This document shows positions 33,257-41,049 of a stretch of 64,000 nt of DNA, one piece after another. Both the position numbers and the translations under genes were made by a program. Under the pieces are notes generated by a model, which did no database searches, was not told where the DNA came from, and saw only the letters and a program-made list of their open reading frames with translations. The stretch's first letter is position 1. Every line of letters starts with the position of its first letter. The DNA is from an uncultured Collinsella sp. GTDB lineage: Bacteria > Actinomycetota > Coriobacteriia > Coriobacteriales > Coriobacteriaceae. The stretch covers positions 79,343 through 143,342 of the forward strand of contig CATYVH010000003.1 in the NCBI GenBank assembly GCA_958413765.1. Direction: 5' to 3'.

Positions 33257-33831
33257 TAGGCCGCAGCGCAGACGTTACCGAGCAACTCACGCAGAGGAAA
33301 CCCGATGCCCTCCAGCAGTTCGGGCGCGATGATGGCAAAAACGGGAACCTCGCCGGCCCCCACGACGGCAGGCACTTTGCCCTCCGAGACGATACATCCA
33401 TAAGGGGCAAAACCGTCTTCGCCGGCATCGAGTACGGCCATGCGACGAGCGAGTTCGCGCGCAAAGCCCGCCGTATCGGCATCGCCGATCGCCAGGACAA
33501 AGTCCACGCCCTCATCGGTCGCCAGGGCCACGGCCTCGTCGATCAGCTCGTCTCCCCCGTCGCCTTCAACCGAGCCGCAGCGAAAAAGCACGCGTTCGAG
33601 CAGAGCTCGATCAAGCGAGCCGAGTGCTGCCGAGACGAGCTCATCGCGCGTATGCTTGTCACCGCCCAGTACAACCAGCGCCTTGGTGCCACCGTAGCGA
33701 GCGACCAATCGCCCGCACCAGCGAGCCACATCTCCATCCGCAACAAGGCGCGTCGGCATACCAAACCCATAATTGACCATCTTTCCCACAACCCTTCCGT
33801 GCGTATAGGCGGTATCGTTCAATAGGCTCAT
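33256..33831 (-). CDS. Stand-alone Fe-alcohol-dehydrogenase-like N-terminal domain
   Basis: A 191-residue protein that follows the N-terminal Rossmann-like half of iron-containing alcohol dehydrogenases: MVNYGFGMPTRLVADGDVA (N-terminal strand and start of domain), ALVVLGG, and ATDEGVDFVLAIGDADTAGFARELARR in the position of the family's DFVLAVGGGSVIDAAKAIA. The NAD-binding GGGS is lost (GDAD) and the metal-binding C-terminal half is absent. So it is unlikely to be an active dehydrogenase. It may be a degenerate relic or a domesticated single-domain protein. The frame is intact and codon use resembles neighbours. It lies between two GGGACAGG elements. Confidence 0.65.
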   Translation of the reverse strand: MSLLNDTAYTHGRVVGKMVNYGFGMPTRLVADGDVARWCGRLVARYGGTKALVVLGGDKHTRDELVSAALGSLDRALLERVLFRCGSVEGDGGDELIDEAVALATDEGVDFVLAIGDADTAGFARELARRMAVLDAGEDGFAPYGCIVSEGKVPAVVGAGEVPVFAIIAPELLEGIGFPLRELLGNVCAAA

Positions 33832-33908
33832 GCTACGAAGCGAGCTTTTCCGAGCTGTTTCGCGCTCTTTAGGGCTGCGTTAAAAACCCGATGCAACCGC
33901 ACGACCAT

Positions 33909-33929
33909 ACCTGCCAAATAGGGACAGGT
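33909..33929. repeat. GGGACAGG-type short palindrome
   Basis: ACCTG and CAGGT arms around CCAAATAGGGA, another member of the GGGACAGG family, in the intergenic region before the polymerase gene. Confidence 0.45.
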
Positions 33930-33959
33930 TTTGACGGTGTCCGGTCGAGCAGGTATTAT

Positions 33960-33990
33960 CGAACAGGTATTCGATAAGAACATGTGTTTG
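33960..33990 (+). promoter_or_regulatory. Tandem LexA (SOS) boxes
   Basis: CGAACAGGTATTCG (33960-33973) and AGAACATGTGTTTG (33977-33990) both resemble the Gram-positive/actinobacterial CGAAC-N4-GTTCG box, each with one or two changes. They sit just upstream of the polymerase ribosome site and imply SOS induction. Confidence 0.55.
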
Positions 33991-34003
33991 ATGGGAGGCA
34001 CGG

Positions 34004-35509
34004 ATGGCGCACGAGCAGCACACCTACATCTGCATCGACCTCAAGACGTTTTACGCCAGTGTCGAGTGCGTCGACCGCGGACTCGACCCACTCACTACAT
34101 GCCTGGTCGTTGCCGACGAATCGCGCGGGCGCACGACCATCTGCCTCGCCATCACACAGGCTATGAAGGACCTCGGGATACACAACCGCTGCCGTCTGTT
34201 CGAGATTCCCGACGGCATCGACTGCATCAAGGCCGTACCGCGCATGCAGCACTACATGGAGGTGTCGGCGCAAATCTACGGCATCTATCTGGAATACGTG
34301 AGCCCGCAAGACATTCACGTCTATTCAATCGACGAATGCTTTATCGACGTGACGCCCTATCTAGACCTCTACCACACCAATGCCGAAGGGTTCGCCTGCA
34401 TGCTGCGCGACGAGGTCCTCGCGCGCACCGGCATCACGGCAACCGTCGGCATCGGCCCCAACCTATTCCAGGCCAAGGTGGCGCTCGACATTACCGCCAA
34501 GCACGTACCCAGCCGCATCGGTATGCTCGACGACGAGACCTTTCGTAAGGAAATCTGGCCCCATCGTCCCATCACCGACATCTGGGGCATCGGGCCCGGC
34601 GTGGCAGCACGACTCGAAAAATACGGCGTCTACGATCTGATGGGCGTCGCCGCGCTCGACGAAAACCTGCTTTACGATGAGCTTGGCGTCAATGCCGAGT
34701 ATCTCATCGACCACGCCTTCGGACGTGAGCCGACAACCATCGCCGATATCCAAGCCTATCGCCCGCAAGCGACCTCGACCACCACAGGACAGGTGCTCTC
34801 GAAGGGCTATGCCTACGAGCAGGCCTACACCGTCTTGCGCGAAATGGTCGACAACGCCGTGTTGGATCTAGTCGATAAGCACGTGGTCTGCGACAGCATC
34901 TCGCTCTTTGTGGGCTACGCGAGCGAGCGCGCCGACATACGCCGGCTCAACGCCAGCGGCACGGCGCAGTATATAGACGGCTGCGGACACTTGCGCTCGA
35001 GCACCTCGGGCATCGAGCCCGCAGCGACCGACGGCCCCGAGCTCGCGCCCCGTGCTCCCAAGCCCGTCCAGCGCGATGACGAAAGGCGTCGCTTGGTGCG
35101 CGAAGCGCAGGCAATCGATGGCATCTTTGTGGGAGAGCATGGCGGCAAACCGCGTGGTGGCTATGCCGCACTCTTTGCGCACTCCAACGCCTCGCGAAAG
35201 CTGCCCGAGCGCACTAATTCGTTTAAGAAAATCATGGGGTATTTCGATGACCTTTGGGCACAAACGGTCGATCCCAAACGACCGGTCAAGCGCATCAACC
35301 TGGGATTTGGCAATCTTGTGCCCGAGGAATTTGCCACCATCGATCTGTTCAGCGATATCGAGGCCGATGAGCGCGAGCGCGACCTGGCGCGCGCCATCCT
35401 GGCCGTGAAAGGCAAGTACGGCAAGAACGCGCTCGTCAAGGGATTAAGCTTTACCGCCGGCGCCACCGCGCGCGAACGCAACGGCCAAGTTGGAGGACAT
35501 CGTGCCTAA
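34004..35509 (+). CDS. Y-family DNA polymerase (UvrX/ImuB-type)
   Basis: A 501-residue translesion polymerase. The catalytic palm has ICIDLKTFYASVECVDRG (first metal Asp, steric gate Phe/Tyr) and VYSIDECFIDVTPYLD (Asp-Glu pair). It also has ATVGIGPNLFQAKVALDI and an HhH segment DIWGIGPGVAARLEKYGV. The little-finger domain is interrupted by a ~70-residue Pro/Ala/Arg-rich insertion (about residues 325-395), making it longer than the ~420-residue Bacillus UvrX. The ATG follows GGGAGG. Two LexA-like boxes precede it and a YolD-like gene overlaps its end, a pairing typical of UvrX-type polymerases. It is probably SOS-induced and mutagenic. Confidence 0.88.
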   Translation: MAHEQHTYICIDLKTFYASVECVDRGLDPLTTCLVVADESRGRTTICLAITQAMKDLGIHNRCRLFEIPDGIDCIKAVPRMQHYMEVSAQIYGIYLEYVSPQDIHVYSIDECFIDVTPYLDLYHTNAEGFACMLRDEVLARTGITATVGIGPNLFQAKVALDITAKHVPSRIGMLDDETFRKEIWPHRPITDIWGIGPGVAARLEKYGVYDLMGVAALDENLLYDELGVNAEYLIDHAFGREPTTIADIQAYRPQATSTTTGQVLSKGYAYEQAYTVLREMVDNAVLDLVDKHVVCDSISLFVGYASERADIRRLNASGTAQYIDGCGHLRSSTSGIEPAATDGPELAPRAPKPVQRDDERRRLVREAQAIDGIFVGEHGGKPRGGYAALFAHSNASRKLPERTNSFKKIMGYFDDLWAQTVDPKRPVKRINLGFGNLVPEEFATIDLFSDIEADERERDLARAILAVKGKYGKNALVKGLSFTAGATARERNGQVGGHRA

Positions 35510-35927
35510 ACCCAAGCAGCAGCCCGTGCGCCCGCCGACCGCCTTCGAGCGCCTGGCGGACCCCGAGGGCAGACGCCGCGCCGCCGACCCCAACCTCACT
35601 GCCAACGGTGCCGTGCGCGCCAACCGCGCCGCACAGTTTATGCCCTTTGCCGCCCTCACGGGATACTACGAACTCGTGCGCAAGCAGGAAATCACCGTCG
35701 AGTCAAAACGTGAGCTCACGGAAGAAAAAGCCCTCGTACTTTCTAAAAAGCTCGAGGGTCTCAAACGTGGCGACTTGGTTCGTGTCACCTATTACGATAC
35801 ATACGGCTATCGCAGCCGCACCGGCATCCTCGACGAGGCGCTCCCCGCCTTCAAGCTCCTCAAGCTCCGAGACATCGCCATCGACTTCGACGACATCCAA
35901 GACATCGAACTGCGCGGACGAGCCTAG
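35502..35927 (+). CDS. YolD-like protein, partner of the Y-family polymerase
   Basis: A 141-residue protein whose C-terminal half has the YolD-like (PF08863) pattern: LVRVTYYDTYGYRSRTGILDEALPAFKLLKLRDIAIDFDDI. The N-terminal half contains RANRAAQFMPFAALTGYYELV, also typical of this family. YolD proteins are found next to UvrX-type polymerases and are thought to act with them. The GTG start at 35502 has TTGGAGG five bases upstream and overlaps the polymerase stop by 8 bases, so translation is coupled. It is expected to share the SOS promoter. Confidence 0.83.
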   Translation: MPKPKQQPVRPPTAFERLADPEGRRRAADPNLTANGAVRANRAAQFMPFAALTGYYELVRKQEITVESKRELTEEKALVLSKKLEGLKRGDLVRVTYYDTYGYRSRTGILDEALPAFKLLKLRDIAIDFDDIQDIELRGRA

Positions 35928-35953
35928 CCAAGGAAGCGCACCCAGAGCGACGC

Positions 35954-36337
35954 TTACAGCGTCATGACGTAGTAACCCGCATCTCTCACGGCAGTCTCAA
36001 GGACACCGCGATTGATCGGCCGCTTGGAGCGCACACGCGCTGTGTGGTCCGCGTACGTTACCGTAGCCCACACACCATCCAGCGCATTGAGGGCATTGGC
36101 TACGTTCTGAGCGCAGCCTTCACAGCTCATGCCGCCGATGAGCAGCTCATCGCTATAGGGATAGTGTGACGCATCGGTATCCACCACAACAACCTTTTTG
36201 GCCTTCTTGCCGCTCGCACCATCGCTGCAACAACTCTTCCCGTGTGTCGAAGCGGCAATGCGACGCAGTCCAAAAAACATGCCGACGGCAATGACGGCCA
36301 GCACGATGAGATTCGCAGGGTTGAGCAAGTCACTCAT
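35954..36337 (-). CDS. Membrane-anchored heavy-metal-associated (HMA) domain protein
   Basis: A 127-residue protein with one N-terminal membrane helix (ANLIVLAVIAVGMFFGLRR), then a Cys-containing linker (GKSCCSDG) and a C-terminal HMA fold with the metal site GGMSCEGCAQNV. The N-terminal half resembles the FeoB-associated Cys-rich membrane proteins, the C-terminal half copper chaperones such as CopZ, so it is probably a membrane-tethered Cu(I) or heavy-metal binder. The ATG at 36337 follows AAAGGGGAG. A palindromic CsoR-like operator in the upstream region supports a copper link. Confidence 0.8.
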   Translation of the reverse strand: MSDLLNPANLIVLAVIAVGMFFGLRRIAASTHGKSCCSDGASGKKAKKVVVVDTDASHYPYSDELLIGGMSCEGCAQNVANALNALDGVWATVTYADHTARVRSKRPINRGVLETAVRDAGYYVMTL

Positions 36338-36366
36338 GCGCTCCCCTTTCAAGTAGCACTATCTAG

Positions 36367-36383
36367 ATACCCCCATGGGGTGT
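36367..36383 (-). promoter_or_regulatory. CsoR-type copper operator
   Basis: ATACCCCCATGGGGTGT is a GC-centred dyad of the ATACCCCN(1-3)GGGGTAT type bound by CsoR/RcnR-family repressors. It lies about 30 bases upstream of the HMA-protein start. Confidence 0.5.
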
Positions 36384-36445
36384 CCCCATCTTAACCCAAA
36401 ATCATGTCTGTTCGGTCAATTAGTTTCCCTCTTCAAACTTTTTTG

Positions 36446-36492
36446 TTGACCATGGCTTACTTTCGTGTATAAGTTTTCCTAGGCTAACAGTT
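36446..36492 (+). promoter_or_regulatory. Promoter with possible DtxR/IdeR-type iron box
   Basis: TTGACC (36446-36451), 16-bp spacer, TATAAG (36468-36473). Directly downstream TTTTCCTAGGCTAACAGTT (36474-36492) contains TAGGCTAAC, the core of the actinobacterial IdeR/DtxR box, with 11 of 19 positions matching. It would overlap the transcription start of the DUF3793/flavodoxin genes. Confidence 0.45.
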
Positions 36493-36511
36493 TAGATCCG
36501 TAAGGAGCGCC

Positions 36512-37216
36512 GTGACTCGAACCATAGACATCCCAACGTTTCAGGCAGCAGTCGTGCGCAACTGCTCTCCCACGCTCGCGGGCATCAAGCCGGCATCGCT
36601 CTTTACCTATCCAGGCACCTACGCCCACGGGGACGGCTCGACCACAACCGAAACCATCGCAGAACGCCGCGCGCGCCTGCTCAACGTTATCGCCCAGTGC
36701 AATCGCGAGCTTGACCCGCTCGGCATCCACCTGAGTGTTTTGGTCTGGCGGCCCTGCGGAGCACTCGTGTACGTGTACCGAGCCAAAAGCCTCGCCACCT
36801 ATTTCGCAGACCCTCGCGCCCAAACAGCGCTCGCCTCGGAAGGCTACGACACGAGAGACCTTTCGACATGCCTTGTGCATTTGGCATCACGCATCACGCT
36901 CGCGAGCAATAACATCGCGGAATGCGCTTGTAGCCAGACTCGATGCGCACTACCCCAGCAAGCTAGCTGCAGCAACGACTGCACCTGCGAGTTTCCGCAC
37001 GAAATAGGCTACTTCCTTGGATATCCCTACGACGACGTGCACGAGTTTATCGTCCAGCGCGGCGAGAACTACAAGGTCTTTGGAGCTTGGAAGGTCTACA
37101 CGAATGTCGAGCAAGCGCTTGCGATGTTTGACGCCTACCGTGCCTGCACTCAATACCTCACCTTTGTCTATCAGCAGGGCTGCAGCTTGGCGCAACTTGC
37201 CCAGGCAACCCGATAG
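36512..37216 (+). CDS. DUF3793 family protein
   Basis: A 234-residue protein of the DUF3793 family. The conserved C-terminal motifs are FPHEIGYFLGYPYDDVHEFIV and NYKVFGAWKVYTNVEQA, followed by FDAYRACTQYL. A Cys-rich patch (CACSQTRC ... CSNDCTCEF) lies before them. Function is unknown; in many anaerobes it is next to a flavodoxin, as here, and linked to iron/heme handling. The start is GTG at 36512 after TAAGGAG. It forms an operon with the flavodoxin gene 45 bases downstream and may be controlled by the iron box described above. Confidence 0.82.
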   Translation: MTRTIDIPTFQAAVVRNCSPTLAGIKPASLFTYPGTYAHGDGSTTTETIAERRARLLNVIAQCNRELDPLGIHLSVLVWRPCGALVYVYRAKSLATYFADPRAQTALASEGYDTRDLSTCLVHLASRITLASNNIAECACSQTRCALPQQASCSNDCTCEFPHEIGYFLGYPYDDVHEFIVQRGENYKVFGAWKVYTNVEQALAMFDAYRACTQYLTFVYQQGCSLAQLAQATR

Positions 37217-37261
37217 AACATAGAAGCCGCGGCAACTGCCGCACAACTGAAAGGACTTAAC

Positions 37262-37681
37262 ATGAGCAAGATCGCCGTCGTCTACTGGAGCGGCACGGGC
37301 AACACCGAGGCCATGGCAAACCTCGTCGCCGAAGGCGCCACGTCCGCGGGTGCCGAGACCGAGGTCATCCCCTGCGCCGACTTCTCTGCCGACAAGGCCG
37401 CCGAATATGATGCCTTCGCCTTCGGCTGTCCCGCCATGGGCTCCGAGGAACTCGAGTACGATGAGTTCCAGCCGATGTGGGACGAGGTCAAGGAGACTCT
37501 CGGCGACAAGAAGGTCGTCCTCTTTGGCTCCTATTCGTGGGCCGAAGGCGAGTGGATGGACAACTGGAAGGCCGACGCCGACGAGACCGGCGTCAACGTC
37601 GTGGACTCCACCATCTGCTACGACGCGCCCGACGACGAGGGCGAGACCGCTTGCAAGGCCCTCGGAGCCGAGCTCGCGTAA
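37262..37681 (+). CDS. Flavodoxin
   Basis: A 139-residue short-chain flavodoxin that carries electrons with bound FMN in place of ferredoxin under iron shortage. It has the phosphate loop VYWSGTGNTEAMANLV at residues 8-23, the FMN-isoalloxazine loop FGCPAMGSEELEYDEFQP and LFGSYSWAEGEWMDNW, and is acidic overall. The ATG follows AAAGGA. It lies downstream of DUF3793 in the same transcript and ends at a strong bidirectional terminator. Confidence 0.93.
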   Translation: MSKIAVVYWSGTGNTEAMANLVAEGATSAGAETEVIPCADFSADKAAEYDAFAFGCPAMGSEELEYDEFQPMWDEVKETLGDKKVVLFGSYSWAEGEWMDNWKADADETGVNVVDSTICYDAPDDEGETACKALGAELA

Positions 37682-37733
37682 CGAGCCCGGGGTCTCCAAG
37701 AGAGCCTGCATCAAAGCGCATCCCCATCCCTAC

Positions 37734-37773
37734 AAAAGAGCGGGGCTGGATTCAAGTCCAGCCCCGCTCTTTT
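37734..37773. terminator. Bidirectional intrinsic terminator
   Basis: AAAAGAGCGGGGCTGGA and TCCAGCCCCGCTCTTTT form a 17-bp perfect stem with a TTCAAG loop, serving the convergent flavodoxin and ABC-ATPase genes. Confidence 0.93.
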
Positions 37774-37796
37774 GTAACGGCAGTTACATCAGCCGG

Positions 37797-38549
37797 CTAC
37801 GAAATATTGCCCAAGAACGCCTTGGTGCGCTCGCTCTTGGGGTGGTCGAAGACCTCACTCGGCGTACCCTCTTCCACAATGACGCCGCCGTCCATAAAGA
37901 CGACGCGGTCGGCGACATCGCGGGCAAAGCCCATCTCGTGCGTCACGACGATCATGGTCATGCCGTCGCGCGCCAAGTCGCGCATGACGCCCAGGACGTC
38001 GCGCACGAGCTCGGGGTCGAGCGCCGAGGTGGCCTCGTCAAAGAGCATGACGTGCGGGTTCATCGACAGGGCGCGAGCGATGGCAACGCGCTGCTGCTGG
38101 CCGCCCGAGAGCTGGCTCGGCATAAAGTCGATACGCTCGGCAAGACCGACCTTGGTCAGCTCCTCGACGGCAATCTTCTCGGCCTCTTCCTTGCTGCGCT
38201 TGAGTACCTTCTGCTGCGCGAGCATGACGTTCTTTTTGACTGAGAGGTGCGGGAACAAATTGAACTGCTGGAACACCATACCCAGATGCGTGCGCACCTT
38301 GTTAAGATCGACGCCCTTGGCGCACACGTCCACACCCTCAACGACAATCGAGCCACTCGTGGGATGCTCAAGACGGTTGATGCAGCGAAGCATCGTCGAC
38401 TTACCCGAGCCCGAGGGACCCAGAACTACGACAACCTCGCCCTTGTGCACATCCAGATCGATATCGCGCAGGACCACGTTATCGCCAAAGGCCTTCTGGA
38501 GGTTCTTGATGCTGACGACGACCTCGTTCGAGTTATTGGTTTCGCTCAT
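37797..38549 (-). CDS. Polar amino-acid ABC transporter ATPase
   Basis: A 250-residue importer ATPase of the GlnQ/HisP type. Walker A is LGPSGSGKSTMLRCINRLE near residue 45, then the Q-loop VFQQFNLFPHLSV, the signature SQLSGGQQQRVAIARAL, Walker B VMLFDEATSALDPE and the switch His in VVTHEMGFARDVADRV. The spacing and the HPKSERTKAFL tail are typical of polar amino-acid importers. It lies 12 bases after the permease gene in an operon with a lipoprotein binding protein. The substrate amino acid cannot be told from the sequence. Confidence 0.93.
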   Translation of the reverse strand: MSETNNSNEVVVSIKNLQKAFGDNVVLRDIDLDVHKGEVVVVLGPSGSGKSTMLRCINRLEHPTSGSIVVEGVDVCAKGVDLNKVRTHLGMVFQQFNLFPHLSVKKNVMLAQQKVLKRSKEEAEKIAVEELTKVGLAERIDFMPSQLSGGQQQRVAIARALSMNPHVMLFDEATSALDPELVRDVLGVMRDLARDGMTMIVVTHEMGFARDVADRVVFMDGGVIVEEGTPSEVFDHPKSERTKAFLGNIS

Positions 38550-38561
38550 GATAGGACCTCC

Positions 38562-39923
38562 TTACAGACCGGCGATGTGATCGGCGGGCGTCGCGACGAC
38601 CTGTCCGGCGCTCTTGGCGGGACGCTTCTTCTTAGTTTCGGCCGTGCCCAAAAGCCTCGCCTCAAGGCCGCTCACCAAGCGAGCGAGCGGCAGGGTGATG
38701 ACCAGATAGAACAGGGCGGCAACCACGTACGGTGTAATAGAGCCCGTCGTGGCCACGATGGTGCGGGCGTTCATGACGATCTCGACCACGCCCACGGCCG
38801 CGAGCAGCGACGTATCCTTGTAAAGCAGGATAAATTCACTGGTCAGCGTAGGCAGGACATTACGGAACGTCTGCGGAATCATGACATAGAGCAGCGTCTG
38901 GAACGCGTTCATGCCCAGCGAGCGCGCAGCCTCGTTCTGGCCCTTGGGGATCGACTGAATACCGGCACGGAAGATCTCGCACAGGTAGGCGGACGAGTTC
39001 ATGGCCATGACGATGACGCCCAGCACATAGTCGTCAACCTTGACGCCGGCCAGCGGCAGGCCAAAGAACGCGATGTAGATCTGCAGGAACGCCGGCGTAC
39101 CGCGAATGATATTCACATAGATACCGGCAAGGCAACGCAGGATGCGCGACTTGGAGATGCGCATGAGCGACAGGGCGAAACCGAAGGGAATTGCCAGCGG
39201 AAACGCCACGAGCACGATCGAGAGCGACATGAGGAAGCCTTTGAAGACGATCGGCAGGCTCTGGACCAAAATGACCGGGTTCAGGAACAGGCGAAGGAAC
39301 ATGTTGGAATTCCATGCCTCGACCCACGGCTGCTCCTTAAGGTCGGCCAGGAAGTTATCGAATGCCGTCACGCCCTTGATCTCCACCGACGGAATCTTGG
39401 AGATCTTCTTGGTCGAACCATCGGCCAAAGTGTAGGTGCCGCTAAAGGCCTCGTCACCGCCCTCGACGGGGAAGGTCACGCCGTAGACCTCGACACGGAA
39501 AAAGCCGCCGGCAGGCGCCGTCTCGCCAAAGTCAATCTTGAGCGTCTGGCCGTCAGCCTTGCACGTGGGTTTCATGGGCGTACGGTCCATGAGGTCCTCG
39601 CCCGAGAGCATCGTCAATCGCGTGTCATCGGTACCAAACGTCGTGCCGTCGACAAACGTCAAAGAAAGACCGCTCAGCTCCTCGTCGGCATCGGCCTGAA
39701 CTTCCCAGGTAATGCGCGTCTCGGTGCCGCCGACCACATCGCTGCCCGAACCGGTGTTGGGTCGGGCGGTAATCTTTGCGGTCTCAAGCGCCTGGGCGGT
39801 CGTGGGCGCATATGCCCCCGCGCACACCAGCGCGAGCGCCACGGCCATGACGCAGGCTAGCTTTTGGAGCAAGACGGGCAGTGGAAAACGCTGCTCAGCG
39901 GCCCCTTTGTTCAGTCGAGACAA
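38562..39923 (-). CDS. Amino-acid ABC permease with N-terminal extracytoplasmic domain
   Basis: A 453-residue protein of unusual build. A signal-like helix (VLLQKLACVMAVALALVCAG) is followed by ~170 residues rich in beta strand (TRITWEVQADADEELSG and following). Then come a typical HisM/GlnP-type permease with EAARSLGMNAFQTLLYVMIPQ as the EAA loop, and a C-terminal basic tail. The extra domain is not a solute-binding protein, since a separate one is encoded upstream. The start is TTG at 39923 with TAGGAG six bases before it; the ATG upstream lacks a site. Its 3' end is 12 bases before the ATPase gene. Confidence 0.85.
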   Translation of the reverse strand: MSRLNKGAAEQRFPLPVLLQKLACVMAVALALVCAGAYAPTTAQALETAKITARPNTGSGSDVVGGTETRITWEVQADADEELSGLSLTFVDGTTFGTDDTRLTMLSGEDLMDRTPMKPTCKADGQTLKIDFGETAPAGGFFRVEVYGVTFPVEGGDEAFSGTYTLADGSTKKISKIPSVEIKGVTAFDNFLADLKEQPWVEAWNSNMFLRLFLNPVILVQSLPIVFKGFLMSLSIVLVAFPLAIPFGFALSLMRISKSRILRCLAGIYVNIIRGTPAFLQIYIAFFGLPLAGVKVDDYVLGVIVMAMNSSAYLCEIFRAGIQSIPKGQNEAARSLGMNAFQTLLYVMIPQTFRNVLPTLTSEFILLYKDTSLLAAVGVVEIVMNARTIVATTGSITPYVVAALFYLVITLPLARLVSGLEARLLGTAETKKKRPAKSAGQVVATPADHIAGL

Positions 39924-39987
39924 GGTGGCTCCTATCGTAGAAGTTGCCGGCAAAATGAGACGGAAATGCTCTCCGTCAAGAGAAGCG

Positions 39988-40020
39988 CAAAGGCCCTCTC
40001 CGCCAAAGCGGAAAGGGCCC
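39988..40020 (-). terminator. Intercistronic hairpin behind the binding-protein gene
   Basis: GGCCCTCTCCGC and GCGGAAAGGGCC arms with one mismatch around CAAA, followed on the minus strand by TTTG. Such a partial terminator or stabilising hairpin typically keeps the binding protein in excess of its permease. Confidence 0.6.
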
Positions 40021-40041
40021 GCGAGCAATCAAGTAGCTATT

Positions 40042-40902
40042 TTACTTGATGTTGTACTTAGCCATGAGGGCATCAACGGTACCGTCGTCGGTCAGGTCCT
40101 TGATGGCCTGGTTGATGTCGTCCTTGAGCTTGGTGTTGCCCTGGTTGATGGCGATGGCGTACTCCTCGCCGGTGCTAATCTGCTTAATGGTCTGGCAGGT
40201 GTTGAACTGCTCGGCGGTCAGCTGGCTGGCAACGGAGCGGTTGGTGACTACGGCGTCGCCCTTATCGGACTGCAGAGCGCTGAAGCACTCGGTGGCGTCC
40301 TTGTAGGGGACGATCTTGGCCTTGGGGAAGTTCTCCTGGGCAAAGGACTCGGCGGTCGAGCCAGACTGGACGATGATGGTAGCATCGGCGTTGTTGAGCT
40401 TCTCGCTGTAGTTGTCGGCCGTGATGTCGGTGTTATCGACCTTGGTCACGATAGCCTGATCGTCCATGTAGTAGGAATCGGAGAAAGTGACTTCCTTCTC
40501 ACGCTCGGGCGTGTCGGTGATAGCCGCGATGGAAACGTCATATTTGGCGCCCGAAGCGACGCCCGGAACCAGCGTGTCAAAGTCATTGTTGACATACTCG
40601 ACATCCAGGCCCAGCTTGTCGCCGATAGCCTTGATGAGCTCAAGGTCAAAGCCCTGATAATCGCCGTTGTCATCCTTGTACTCAAACGGAGCGTACTCGG
40701 CAGAGGTGCCGACGGTCAGCGTACCGTCCTTGACGAGCGCGTACTCCTTGGAGCCGTCGACCTTCTCGACCTTAGCGTCGTCAGAGCTGCTGGAACCGGC
40801 ATCAGAACCAGAGGTGGCGTTGGACGAGCCGCAGCCCGTCAGAGCGAGGGCGAGCGCCATAGCACCCGTGGCGGCAAATGCGCCAAGCTTCTTCAGCTTC
40901 AT
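40042..40902 (-). CDS. Amino-acid ABC transporter substrate-binding lipoprotein
   Basis: A 286-residue extracellular lipoprotein. The signal peptide ends with the lipobox LALTGCGSS, followed by a Ser/Asp-rich tether. The rest is an SBP_bac_3 domain: LTVGTSAEYAPFEYKDDNG, GFDLELIKAIGDKLGL, KYDVSIAAITDTPEREKEVTF and the Arg-like ligand site region. The ATG at 40902 has AAGGAG at good spacing; a longer in-frame extension upstream is out of family. It starts the three-gene importer operon, with a good promoter 60 bases upstream. The ligand is unknown. Confidence 0.93.
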   Translation of the reverse strand: MKLKKLGAFAATGAMALALALTGCGSSNATSGSDAGSSSSDDAKVEKVDGSKEYALVKDGTLTVGTSAEYAPFEYKDDNGDYQGFDLELIKAIGDKLGLDVEYVNNDFDTLVPGVASGAKYDVSIAAITDTPEREKEVTFSDSYYMDDQAIVTKVDNTDITADNYSEKLNNADATIIVQSGSTAESFAQENFPKAKIVPYKDATECFSALQSDKGDAVVTNRSVASQLTAEQFNTCQTIKQISTGEEYAIAINQGNTKLKDDINQAIKDLTDDGTVDALMAKYNIK

Positions 40903-40959
40903 AATCAGTCTCCTTCCAATGACCCCACGTGATTCAGAGGTCTGCAAAAACTGAGGGTT

Positions 40960-40988
40960 ATTATGCACCCGCTTGGAAGAATCTGCAA
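40960..40988 (-). promoter_or_regulatory. Promoter of the amino-acid importer operon
   Basis: Minus strand TTGCAG (40983-40988), 17-bp spacer, CATAAT (40960-40965). Confidence 0.6.
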
Positions 40989-41049
40989 TTAGAAAACTGA
41001 TTGAAACAAACCCATAACGTGAATGGAGCACTCCACTTTATGGCAGCCT

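Noticed and set aside
40903..41049. Riboswitch or T-box ahead of the amino-acid importer
   Set aside because: No terminator or T-box motif; a plain promoter at 40960-40988 accounts for the region.
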